Shown here piece after piece: positions 1-7,806 of a stretch of DNA of 64,000 nt (positions are counted from its first letter, which is position 1; each line of letters begins with the position of its first letter). Where the stretch lies: NCBI RefSeq assembly GCF_009733595.1, contig NZ_WOFH01000003.1, positions 723,633-787,632 of the forward strand, given 5' to 3'. The notes under the pieces were generated by a model that saw nothing but the letters and a program-made list of their open reading frames with translations, made no database searches and was not told the DNA's origin. The DNA is from Actinomadura litoris (GTDB taxonomy: Bacteria > Actinomycetota > Actinomycetes > Streptosporangiales > Streptosporangiaceae). Position numbers and translations under genes: made by a program.

Positions 1-918
1 GATCGAAGCGGCTGAGGTGGTCTCATAGATCCTTCCGTGCTGTCGCCGGGCGGACATGCCCGGATCCGCCGGGGAACGCCGACGGGCCCCGGCGCCGCGA
101 GGCGGCACCGGGGCCATGAGGTACAACACCATCTACCCGGCCCTGTGGCCGGTTCCTATCCGCACCAGCCGCCCGAGGCGGGGGTGCGGGGATCGCGAAT
201 GCGTGACCGTAGACCACCGTCCAATCTGTGGGGCTGCGGTACCCGCGCGGCGTGACTGGAGCCTGCGACGGGCGATCCCGATGGCGTCGAATCCCTCCCT
301 TCGAATGTTCCCTACCTGCACTAACCGTGTTTCCTGCGATGTTGCGACTTGCCTTCACGCTGTCGGCGGCCCGTTGGCCGCCGGGCGCGCGGCCCGCTGT
401 CGGAGTCCCTTCCACTGCGTCGACCCCGGCACGCCGGGCGCGCGCCATCCATCTCTCCGGGCAGTTCGTCCTCTGCCGCGTCTCATGGACTTGTTCCTCT
501 TCGATGACAGGAACACTACCCCACCCCGCCCCAAAAATCTACCTCGATCAACATAGGTTTTCGGAGATCGGCTGATGCGGTTGTCTGTCGTGGGCGCGCC
601 GGACCCGCGTCCGGCCGGTTTCACTGGCTCAGGAACGACGTCCGGGCATGGAAGCGGTGGTCCCGCCGCCAGGTAGACGACCTTCTACTGGGTCGCCTGG
701 TCCAGGTTCTCGGCCCTCTGGCGGATCCGTTCGGTTATGGAGGTGGGGCGCTCCCGGGGTCGGATTGTGACGGGGCGGGTGCGGAGGGTGGCCGTAGGTG
801 GCCATCGGGGGCGCTTTGGGTGGTGAGTGGGGGGCGTTGAGCTTGGGGGATTGGTGGGTTGTCCTGGTTTCTGGGTGTCCTCGCTCGTGGAGGGCCGGGG
901 CACTAGTTTCGGGTGGCC
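1..918. other. Region without a supportable gene
   Basis: About 900 bases upstream of the first convincing gene. Codon usage in every open frame lacks the strong third-position G/C bias of the neighbours, and base composition is visibly less GC-rich between about 300 and 600. No frame gives a recognisable domain. A minus-strand frame ending near 685 has a protein-like tail (ITERIRQRAENLDQ) but I find no start or upstream domain for it, so it may be a remnant. One hairpin (598-615) is listed separately. I do not recognise a structured RNA here. Confidence 0.5.
598..615. terminator. GC-rich hairpin, possible terminator
   Basis: Perfect 7-bp inverted repeat, GCCGGAC / GTCCGGC, with a 4-nt loop (605-608), followed by a short pyrimidine-containing stretch. 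It is the only clear hairpin in the gene-poor left edge. There is no gene just before it on either strand that I can name, so a terminator role is a guess. Confidence 0.25.
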
Positions 919-2142
919 ATGAGGACGCGCGCGGATCGCCTGGTCGTTGTCGCCGGTGTTGTCTCGTTGGCCGTGTTGCTGCCGGCGGTGATACTGGCGC
1001 TCGTCCTGGCCGGGGTGGGGTTCGCATCCGGGACGGAGGGGGCGGCGCGGAACGAGGCGGTTCCTTCGTTCGGGCCGTTGGTCGAGGCGAAGGGGGCCGC
1101 GCCTCGGCCCAGGTCGTCGGGGGGTGCGCCTCGGCCCTCTCCGGTGCCGGGGCGGCCTTCTCGGGTGCTTGGGTCCAAGCCCTTTCAGGTGCGGGTGCCC
1201 CGGCCTTCTGATCTCGGCCATGATGTGAAGCAGCAGGGGAAGCAGCCTTCTTTGCCGGGTGGGGGATTTGTCGGGGCTGATGACGGTGCGGTGATCACCC
1301 GGGTGGTGCGGGTGGGGGCGTTTCAGTTTGATTTCTCGGTCGCTTCTCCGGCTTTGGGCGCGGTCGTGTGGACGCGGGTGATCGTGCCCCGGGGGTGGGA
1401 GGCCCGGCGGGCGTGGCCGGTCGTGTACGCCTACCACGGGGGCAACAACGACTACACGTCGTGGACCAAGGACTCCGACATCGCGCGGGTCGCGGCATCC
1501 TCCGGGGCCATGGTCGTCATGCCCGAGGGCGGTTGGAACGGGTTGTACGCCAACTGGTGGAACGGTGGTCGGGGCGGTGTTCCGAAATGGGAGGACTTCC
1601 ACATCAAGGAGGTCATCCCGTTGATGGAGCGGAATTTTCGGGCGGGGACGAGCCGGGCCGCGATCGGGGTCTCCTCCGGCGGGCTGGGCGCGGTCACCTA
1701 TGCCGAGCGGCATCCGGGGGTGTTCAGGTATGTCGCGTCCTACAGCGGGGCGCTCAACATCACCGCGCCTGGAATGCCCCTTGTTCTGACCTTGGTGAAC
1801 GGCACCGATGTCTGGGGCGATCCGTTTCTCGATCGTGAGAACTGGCGGGCGCATGACGCGGCCGTCATGGTAGCGCGGTTGAGGGGCGTGGGGGTTTATG
1901 TCTCCTCAGGGGACGGGCGTCCCGGGCCTTATGACGCCCCCGACACCCCGCCCTGGGACGGGGGCCGTATCGGTGAGCAGATCTCCGGGGGGATGAACGG
2001 CGGTTTCGTCCGGGCGGCGGGGGAGGCGGGCGTTCCCGTCACCGCGCACCTGTACGGTCCGGGCATGCACAACTGGAAGTACTGGAGGCGCGAGCTGGCC
2101 CTGAGCTGGCCCGCCCTCACCGCCGCCGTCGGCGCCCGGTGA
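919..2142 (+). CDS. Membrane-anchored esterase, Ag85/esterase-D-like alpha/beta hydrolase
   Basis: 407 residues. An N-terminal hydrophobic segment (about residues 9-33) should act as a signal anchor or uncleaved signal. A low-complexity Pro/Arg/Gly linker (about 45-95) follows, then an alpha/beta-hydrolase fold. The nucleophile elbow is GVSSG with Ser252, and GMHNW near residue 384 supplies the catalytic His. This matches the putative-esterase family that includes mycolyltransferase Ag85 and esterase D, so an extracytoplasmic acyl-ester hydrolase or transferase is likely, with unknown substrate. ATG at 919 is preferred over the in-frame GTG at 913 because GGGTGG precedes it, but both are possible. 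The stop overlaps the next gene by 4 nt, so the two are probably co-translated. Confidence 0.8.
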   Translation: MRTRADRLVVVAGVVSLAVLLPAVILALVLAGVGFASGTEGAARNEAVPSFGPLVEAKGAAPRPRSSGGAPRPSPVPGRPSRVLGSKPFQVRVPRPSDLGHDVKQQGKQPSLPGGGFVGADDGAVITRVVRVGAFQFDFSVASPALGAVVWTRVIVPRGWEARRAWPVVYAYHGGNNDYTSWTKDSDIARVAASSGAMVVMPEGGWNGLYANWWNGGRGGVPKWEDFHIKEVIPLMERNFRAGTSRAAIGVSSGGLGAVTYAERHPGVFRYVASYSGALNITAPGMPLVLTLVNGTDVWGDPFLDRENWRAHDAAVMVARLRGVGVYVSSGDGRPGPYDAPDTPPWDGGRIGEQISGGMNGGFVRAAGEAGVPVTAHLYGPGMHNWKYWRRELALSWPALTAAVGAR

Positions 2143-2684
2143 AGGGGTTCGCGCGGCGGGAGTTCCAGCTCGTCCTGCTGCGGCGCATGGCCGACTACCA
2201 GCCCGGCATGGTGGAGGAGGCGATGCGGGCGCTCGGCGCGTCCCGTACGGAGATGCGGGAGGTCAACGCGCGCTGGCAGCGGATCGTGCGGTCGCGGACG
2301 TTCCCGCGCGGGCGGCGCGGGTACGAGGCCGTCCTCGGCCCGGGGGAGAGCGGGACGCGGCGGGTCGGGGACGTGGCGTGCGAGGTCGCCTCGTGGCCGC
2401 CGCTGCCGCTGTGGCCGGGCCTGCGCTTCGAGGTCGTGCTGGCGCCGGACGGTTCGGTCATGCAGGAGTGGCTCGTCCGCGCGGAGGGGGCGCCGCCGGA
2501 GTCCGTCGAGGACCTGGTGCCCTGGTCGTGCGTCGTCGGCGACCTGGACGACCGGCTCGGCACGGTCGTCCACCGGGACGGGGACGCGCCCAGCCGCTGG
2601 CAGGCCACGATCTCCACGCCCGACGGTTCCACTTATGTCGCCCATTTCGTGTGGGGGCTCCTCCAGAGCGTGGTCGCCGTCTGA
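2139..2684 (+). CDS. Hypothetical protein coupled to the esterase
   Basis: 181 residues, GTG start inside a GTGA overlap with the esterase stop, which decides the start. Strong G/C third-position bias supports it as real. No signal peptide or membrane helix. The N-terminal part is Arg-rich and helical (residues 1-55). The rest looks like an alpha/beta domain with several Trp residues (WPPLPLWPGL near 86-95, PWSCVVGDL). I do not recognise the family. Co-transcription with the esterase is the only functional hint. Confidence 0.65.
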   Translation: MKGFARREFQLVLLRRMADYQPGMVEEAMRALGASRTEMREVNARWQRIVRSRTFPRGRRGYEAVLGPGESGTRRVGDVACEVASWPPLPLWPGLRFEVVLAPDGSVMQEWLVRAEGAPPESVEDLVPWSCVVGDLDDRLGTVVHRDGDAPSRWQATISTPDGSTYVAHFVWGLLQSVVAV

Positions 2685-2791
2685 TTTGGCGAACGTTTTG
2701 GTGATCTTGGCGAATTCCCACACGGGCACCGCCGCTGGTATTGCGTCCGCCTTCATAGCGTGGTGCCCATGTGCGTTGGGAAGGGCCGCCG

Positions 2792-3619
2792 ATGCCGGAG
2801 GTGACCGAGTACGCCCACGGCGCTCCGTGCTGGGCGGATCTGGCCACGCCGGACCTCGGCGTGTCCATGGGCTTCTACCGCGCACTGTTCGGCTGGGGCT
2901 CCTACACGCTGACCATCGCCGCGACGGGCGATTACGAGGTCTTCACCCACGGCGGCCCGGAGGGGCCCACGGTCTCGGGGATGCAGCCGCTCGCCGACGA
3001 CACCGAGCCGCCCTCGTGGACGTGCTACGTCCACACCGATGACCTCGACCGCACGTTCCGCGCGGTGCTGGATGCGGGCGGTACGGCGCTGGTCGAGCCC
3101 GCCACCGTCGCCAACCTCGGACGCATGGCCGTGTGCGTCGACTCGCAGGGCGCCGACTTCGGCATCTACCAGTCCTACGACCACCGGGGCGCGGACGTGA
3201 TGGACGAGACCGACGCGCTGTGCTGGATCGAGCTGTGGTGCCGCGACACCGAGGCCGCCAAGCGCTTCTACGGCGCGGTCTTCGGCTGGACGGGCGCCGA
3301 CCGCGGCTTCGACCGCTGGAACGTCGCCGACCGGGTCTACCGCCCCTCGGTCTACACCGACTGGCTGCTGGGCGACCGTCCGCTCGCGGGCATGCTGCCG
3401 ATGGACGGGTCGTCCCAGGCGCACTGGATCCCCTATTTCTGGGTCACCGACTGCGACTCGGCCACCGGTGAGGCGGTCGACCTCGGCGCCGTCACCGAGA
3501 TCCCGCCCAACGACGCCGTGCACGGGCGGTTCAGCGTCGTGGCCGACCCCACCGGCGCCCGCCTCGGCCTGTTCACCCCGAGCGAGGCCGTCAGGGAGAG
3601 CGTGCGGGCGCGTTCATGA
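2792..3619 (+). CDS. VOC (glyoxalase/dioxygenase-fold) protein, two domains
   Basis: 275 residues made of two tandem vicinal-oxygen-chelate modules, about residues 8-130 and 142-270. Each opens with the typical PCWADLATPDLGVSMGFY and CWIELWCRDTEAAKRFYGAVFGW pattern. Such proteins are cytoplasmic and include glyoxalase-like, dioxygenase-like and antibiotic-binding members; nothing here chooses between them. The ATG at 2792 is preceded by AAGGG at good spacing and places the N-terminus directly before the first domain. Transcribed in the same direction as the FxS cluster but separated from it by 372 nt that contain an operator-like repeat, so I treat it as a separate unit. Confidence 0.85.
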   Translation: MPEVTEYAHGAPCWADLATPDLGVSMGFYRALFGWGSYTLTIAATGDYEVFTHGGPEGPTVSGMQPLADDTEPPSWTCYVHTDDLDRTFRAVLDAGGTALVEPATVANLGRMAVCVDSQGADFGIYQSYDHRGADVMDETDALCWIELWCRDTEAAKRFYGAVFGWTGADRGFDRWNVADRVYRPSVYTDWLLGDRPLAGMLPMDGSSQAHWIPYFWVTDCDSATGEAVDLGAVTEIPPNDAVHGRFSVVADPTGARLGLFTPSEAVRESVRARS

Positions 3620-3933
3620 TCCGCCGAGTCCCGGGCGATGCCCGAAAAGTAGGGAATAGTCGGATTATGCAAGATTCCCAGGAAAGCCGGTGGCCGTGTG
3701 AAGAAATCCGCACTTCTCAGCCGTGTCCGGCTGTGGCCAGCGGCTTCGGCAACCCGAGTCCGACAATCGCCGTCAAACCGCACACGACCGCCATCGGGGG
3801 AAGTGAATGGTCGAGTACTCTGTAACTTTCGCCGTTCCACCGGTAGAATTCCTGGCGCCCGGCGTGGCAGCGCATGCGCCTGGATTTCGATCACATTGAG
3901 TTATTGGCACTGCGCAAGTCTGGCCTGGATTGC

Positions 3934-3954
3934 CCGTACGCAGGTCGCGTACGG
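3934..3954. promoter_or_regulatory. Operator-like perfect inverted repeat upstream of fxsA
   Basis: Seven-base arms CCGTACG / CGTACGG separated by 7 nt (CAGGTCG), ending 37 nt before the fxsA ATG. The symmetry and position suit a dimeric regulator controlling the FxS cluster. I cannot place a convincing -35/-10 pair next to it. The remaining 3620-3990 sequence shows lower GC and no supportable gene. Confidence 0.5.
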
Positions 3955-3991
3955 TCGTTGCATACCGTCAAAGACGACTGGATGGACGAAC

Positions 3992-4171
3992 ATGAACAAT
4001 CTCCTGGAAGTTGACGCGCCGGGGCTCAAAGATCTGCACGACCTCACCCTGGACGAACTCGCCTCCGACGGCGAGGCGGCCCGCATCGTCGCCCGCCTGA
4101 CCCGCACCGACGGGCCGGAGCGCGAGGGATCGGACCCGGTCCGAGTGGCGGCCTTCAACTCCTTTATCTAG
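3992..4171 (+). CDS. fxsA: FxSxx-COOH ribosomal peptide precursor FxsA
   Basis: 59 residues. The C-terminus is FNSFI, which fits F-x-S-x-x followed immediately by the stop, the hallmark of FxSxx-COOH precursor peptides. The leader (MNNLLEVDAPGLKDL and on) is acidic and helix-prone; the segment before the core is DPVRVAA. In this family a radical SAM maturase builds a three-residue cyclophane. By analogy the link here would join the Phe55 ring to a beta-carbon in F55-N56-S57, most likely Ser57 (inference). The ATG at 3992 is chosen because it starts a precursor of family-typical size; the frame is open further upstream but that part has poor codon bias. fxsB begins 17 nt downstream. Confidence 0.9.
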   Translation: MNNLLEVDAPGLKDLHDLTLDELASDGEAARIVARLTRTDGPEREGSDPVRVAAFNSFI

Positions 4172-4188
4172 ATTAACAGAGAACGAAC

Positions 4189-6489
4189 GTGCCAACAGGC
4201 AGCGTGTTCCGCCAATTCGTGCTCAAGGTGCACAGCAGATGCGATCTGGCATGTGACCACTGTTATGTGTTCGAGCACGCGGACCAGAGTTGGCGCGGCC
4301 GTTCGAACGAAATGGCCGTCGCGACCATGGCGCAGGCGGCCCGGCGGATCGCCGACCACGCGGAGCGGCACGGCCTGGCCGAGGTCGGCGTCATCCTGCA
4401 CGGGGGCGAACCGCTGCTCGCCGGGCCGGCGCACCTCGCCGACCTGATCGCCGCCCTTCGCGTCCCGCTGGAGCGGGTCTGCCGCGTCGACCTGCGCCTG
4501 CACACCAACGGCGTGCTGCTCGACCGGCGGTTCTGCGACCTGCTGCGCGCGGAGGGCGTCCGGGTCGGGATCTCGCTGGACGGCGACCGGGAGGCCAACG
4601 ACCGGCACCGCCGCTACCGCGACGGGCGCAGCAGCTACGACAAGGCCGTGCGGGCCATCGAGCTGCTCCGGGCCGAGTACCCGGAGCTGTACTCGGGCAT
4701 CCTGTGCACCATCGACGTGGCCAACGACCCCACGGCGGTCTACGAGGCGCTCGTCTCCCACGGGCCGCCGGCGATCGACTTCCTGTGGCCCCACCACACG
4801 TGGGACCGCCCGCCGCCCCGGGCGTCCGCCACCGCCTACGCCGACTGGCTCGCCGTGATCGCCGACCGGTGGCTCGCGGACGGCCGTCCGGTGGCGGTGC
4901 GGATGTTCGACTCGATCATCAGCACCGGGCGCGGCGGCGCGAGCTTCACCGAGTCGCTCGGCCTGGAGGCCACCGACCTGCTCGTGGTGGAGACCGACGG
5001 CGAGTACGAGCTGGCCGACTCGCTCAAGACCGCCTACCAGGGCGCCCCCGACACCGGGATGGACGTGTTCGGCCACGCGGTCGACGACGTCGCGGACCAC
5101 CCGGGCATCCGCGCGCGGCAGGGTGGCACGGCCGCGCTGTGCGAGAAGTGCCGGGAATGCCCGGTCGTCTCCACCTGCGGGGGCGGCCTGTTCGCCCACC
5201 GCCACAGCGAGGCCACCGGCTTCGCCAACCCCAGCGTCTACTGCGACGACCTGCTCGCGGTGATCCGGCACGTCCAGCGGCGGACCACCCGGGCCTCGCA
5301 GGAGCTCTCGCTGGACACGCTGATGTCGCTGGCGACCGGCTACGGCGACCCGCCCGCGATCGCGCAGCTCAAGTCCGCCCAGACGACCGGAAACCGGACG
5401 CTCATCGCGCGCGTCGGCGGCCGGACCGCCCCCTCGGAGGCGTGGACGCTGCTCAACCGCATCGGATCGGCCCACCCGGAGGCGCTCGACTCCGCCCTCG
5501 CGCACCCCTACATCCGCGCCTGGGCCGTCCACCGCCTCCGCAAGTCCGGCGACCTCGCGTCCGGGCCGGGCGGGCACGCCCTCCCGCCGGGTCCGCCCGA
5601 TGACGGGCTGCTCGCCACGGTCGCGTGCGTCGCGGCCGCGCGAGCGGGGGTCGCGGCCACGCTGACCGTGCCCGTGCAGGAGGGGGCGATCTACTTCCCC
5701 GCCGTCGGGCGCTACGAGGTGCCGGGCCGCACGAGCACGACCGTCGAGGTCGGTGACGGCGAGCTGCACGTGGCGAACGCCGAGCGGGTGGAGTACGTCC
5801 GCTACCTGACGGCCGGGACGTTCAGCGTCGCGCTGGACGACCTCGACCCGTTCCGCGACTGCCACGACTGGCCCGCCGCCGGACGGCTCGACCAGCGGCG
5901 CTTCGAGGAGTGGCAGGCGGCGTTCCAGGACGCGTGGGCGCTGCTGGAGAAGCAGTACGCCGAGTACGCGCCCTCGATCACCCAGGCGCTGACCACGATC
6001 GTCCCGCTGGAGGCGCCGGGCGGGGGGCGCAGCGTCAGCTCGGCCGCGCGGGACGCGTTCGGCTCGGTCGGCATCGCGCTGCCGGAGAGCCCCGCGCTGC
6101 TCTGCCTGCTGCTGCTGCACGAGTTCCAGCACGTCAAGCTGGGCGCGGTGCTGGATTTCGCCGATCTGTACGACCGCCACGACGACCGCACCTACCACGC
6201 GCCCTGGCGCGCCGACCCGCGTCCGCTGGAGGGTCTCCTCCAGGGCACCTACGCGCACATCGCCGTCGCGGACTTCTGGCTCAGGCGGACGCGGTCTCCG
6301 GAGCCGGCGGACGAGGCGCTGCGCCATTTCCATGATTGGTATCCGAAGACGCTCGCGGCGACCCGCACCCTCCAGACCTCCGGCGCGCTGACGGGGCTCG
6401 GAGAGCAGTTCGTCGCGAGCATGCGCAGAACCCTCGAATCATGGCCCGCACCAGAGGAATACCAGGCGGTACGCACGACCGGCACCTGA
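4189..6489 (+). CDS. fxsB: Radical SAM/SPASM cyclophane maturase with HExxH domain, FxsB
   Basis: 766 residues, GTG start 17 nt after fxsA. The radical SAM domain (about 8-230) has the cluster motif CxxxCxxC at Cys18, Cys22 and Cys25. A SPASM region carries Cys318, 321, 324 and 330 (CEKCRECPVVSTCGGG), expected to hold auxiliary Fe-S clusters. The C-terminal half (about 440-740) is the fused metallo-domain, with an intact HEFQH at 644-648. Related fused radical SAM/HExxH proteins form three-residue cyclophanes and hydroxylate a beta-carbon with 2-oxoglutarate; some FxsB relatives have an inactivated extension, this one keeps the motif. The substrate is the C-terminal FNSFI of FxsA. Cytoplasmic. 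Confidence 0.93.
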   Translation: MPTGSVFRQFVLKVHSRCDLACDHCYVFEHADQSWRGRSNEMAVATMAQAARRIADHAERHGLAEVGVILHGGEPLLAGPAHLADLIAALRVPLERVCRVDLRLHTNGVLLDRRFCDLLRAEGVRVGISLDGDREANDRHRRYRDGRSSYDKAVRAIELLRAEYPELYSGILCTIDVANDPTAVYEALVSHGPPAIDFLWPHHTWDRPPPRASATAYADWLAVIADRWLADGRPVAVRMFDSIISTGRGGASFTESLGLEATDLLVVETDGEYELADSLKTAYQGAPDTGMDVFGHAVDDVADHPGIRARQGGTAALCEKCRECPVVSTCGGGLFAHRHSEATGFANPSVYCDDLLAVIRHVQRRTTRASQELSLDTLMSLATGYGDPPAIAQLKSAQTTGNRTLIARVGGRTAPSEAWTLLNRIGSAHPEALDSALAHPYIRAWAVHRLRKSGDLASGPGGHALPPGPPDDGLLATVACVAAARAGVAATLTVPVQEGAIYFPAVGRYEVPGRTSTTVEVGDGELHVANAERVEYVRYLTAGTFSVALDDLDPFRDCHDWPAAGRLDQRRFEEWQAAFQDAWALLEKQYAEYAPSITQALTTIVPLEAPGGGRSVSSAARDAFGSVGIALPESPALLCLLLLHEFQHVKLGAVLDFADLYDRHDDRTYHAPWRADPRPLEGLLQGTYAHIAVADFWLRRTRSPEPADEALRHFHDWYPKTLAATRTLQTSGALTGLGEQFVASMRRTLESWPAPEEYQAVRTTGT

Positions 6490-6541
6490 GGCGTCGCCGA
6501 GACGCCCGCCGAGCTCCCGGTAAAAGTACACATCCGTGACG

Positions 6542-6571
6542 TTGTTTCGGGTCGATGAATGCCGCTATACA
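6542..6571 (+). promoter_or_regulatory. Candidate sigma-70-type promoter for fxsC-fxsT
   Basis: TTGTTT (6542-6547), 18-nt spacer, TATACA (6566-6571), inside the 107-nt gap between fxsB and fxsC. A start about 7 nt downstream would give a leader of about 20 nt carrying the AAGGGAG ribosome site of fxsC. This would let fxsC and fxsT be expressed apart from the precursor and maturase. Confidence 0.5.
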
Positions 6572-6596
6572 GTGGTGTGACCTGGAAGGGAGCGGC

Positions 6597-7793
6597 ATGC
6601 CGGGCAGGATTCAGCCGGATGAACGGCGGCCCCACTTCTTCTTGAGTTATGCCAGGTCGCGCTACCGGCCGGAGGAATCCGACCGCTGGGTCGTGAAGTT
6701 CTACAACGATCTCTGCACCGATCTCGGGCACGCCACGGGCACGCAGAATCCGGGATTTATGGACAGGCAGATTCCGGCCGGCAGCGAGTGGCCGGATCTT
6801 CTCGCGGACGCGCTGGCGAACTGCCGGATCTTCGTCGCGCTGTTCTCGCCCGCCTACTTCGTCAGCGATTACTGCGGGAAGGAGTGGGCCGCCTTCATGA
6901 AGCGCTACCAGGGGCAGTCCGCCGGCCTCGCCCGCCCGTCGGCGATCATTCCCGCGATGTGGACGCCGATGGGCCTCAAGGAACTGCCCGACAGCGTGCG
7001 GACGATGCAGAACGTCCCGCCCGCCTTCCCGCCCGCCTACGAGGCGGAGGGCCTCTACGGGATCATGAAGCTGGGCCGGTTCCGCGAGCAGTACAAGGAG
7101 ACCGTGCTGCGGCTCGCGAACCTGATCAAGGAGCGCGCGGCCGAGTGCGCGCTGCCCTCCAGCCCGGTCCCGACGCTGGAGACGCTGCGCAGCGCGTTCG
7201 CCGGGGACCCGCCGGACGCCCGCCGCCCCGCGGTGCGGCTCACGCTCGCCGCGCAGACGATCGGCCAGCTCCCCGAGGGCCGGGGCCCGTACTACTACGG
7301 CCAGACGACCCGCGAGTGGACGCCCTACCGGGGCCCGGACCACACCACCCCGATCGGCAGGTTCGCCGAGGAGATCCTCGGTGAGCTCGGCCACCGCGCC
7401 GAGGTCAAGGGCGTGGACGAGGGGCCGCACGAGCCGGGGGAGGCGCCGAACGTCCTGCTCGTCGACCCGTGGGCGGCCCGGGACGAGGGGATCGGCAAGC
7501 GGCTCCGGCAGATCGACCGCGACCCCGTCACCATGATCGCGCCGTTCAACTCCGGGGACGCCGAGACGGCGGCGGCGTCGGCCGAGCTCACCGAGGAGCT
7601 GGACGAGGCGCTGCCGAGGAGCGGCGCGCTTCAGGGCTCGGCCAAGCACGTCTCGTCCGCGGGCGCGTTCCGCAGCGCGCTCCCGAAGGCCGTCAACGAG
7701 GCCATCACCCGCTACCTGAAGACGACCAACGTCCATCCGCCCCGGACCCCGCCGAGCATGGGCCGTCCGACGCTGCAAGGGCCCGAGTTCTGA
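6597..7793 (+). CDS. fxsC: TIR-like FxS system protein FxsC
   Basis: 398 residues. ATG at 6597 is chosen because AAGGGAG sits just upstream and the candidate promoter at 6542-6571 would exclude the earlier in-frame ATG at 6555. The N-terminal 150 residues begin HFFLSYARSR and continue with ANCRIFVALFSPAYFVSDYC, the beta-strand A and later core pattern of TIR-like domains. This is the TIR-like FxsC partner that accompanies FxsB and FxsT. The C-terminal part (about 210-370) resembles a second alpha/beta domain (VLLVDPWAARDEG). No membrane segment. FxsC roles are not established. TIR folds either assemble signalling complexes or cleave NAD+, and I cannot assign a catalytic Glu with confidence. 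The gap to fxsT is 13 nt. Confidence 0.88.
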   Translation: MPGRIQPDERRPHFFLSYARSRYRPEESDRWVVKFYNDLCTDLGHATGTQNPGFMDRQIPAGSEWPDLLADALANCRIFVALFSPAYFVSDYCGKEWAAFMKRYQGQSAGLARPSAIIPAMWTPMGLKELPDSVRTMQNVPPAFPPAYEAEGLYGIMKLGRFREQYKETVLRLANLIKERAAECALPSSPVPTLETLRSAFAGDPPDARRPAVRLTLAAQTIGQLPEGRGPYYYGQTTREWTPYRGPDHTTPIGRFAEEILGELGHRAEVKGVDEGPHEPGEAPNVLLVDPWAARDEGIGKRLRQIDRDPVTMIAPFNSGDAETAAASAELTEELDEALPRSGALQGSAKHVSSAGAFRSALPKAVNEAITRYLKTTNVHPPRTPPSMGRPTLQGPEF

Positions 7794-7806
7794 GGCGAGG
7801 AGAACC

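Noticed and set aside
3616..3825. A 69-codon plus-strand ORF overlapping the VOC stop codon (ATGA)
   Set aside because: The overlap is suggestive, but codon bias is weak, the product is unlike anything known to me, and it runs into the fxsA control region.
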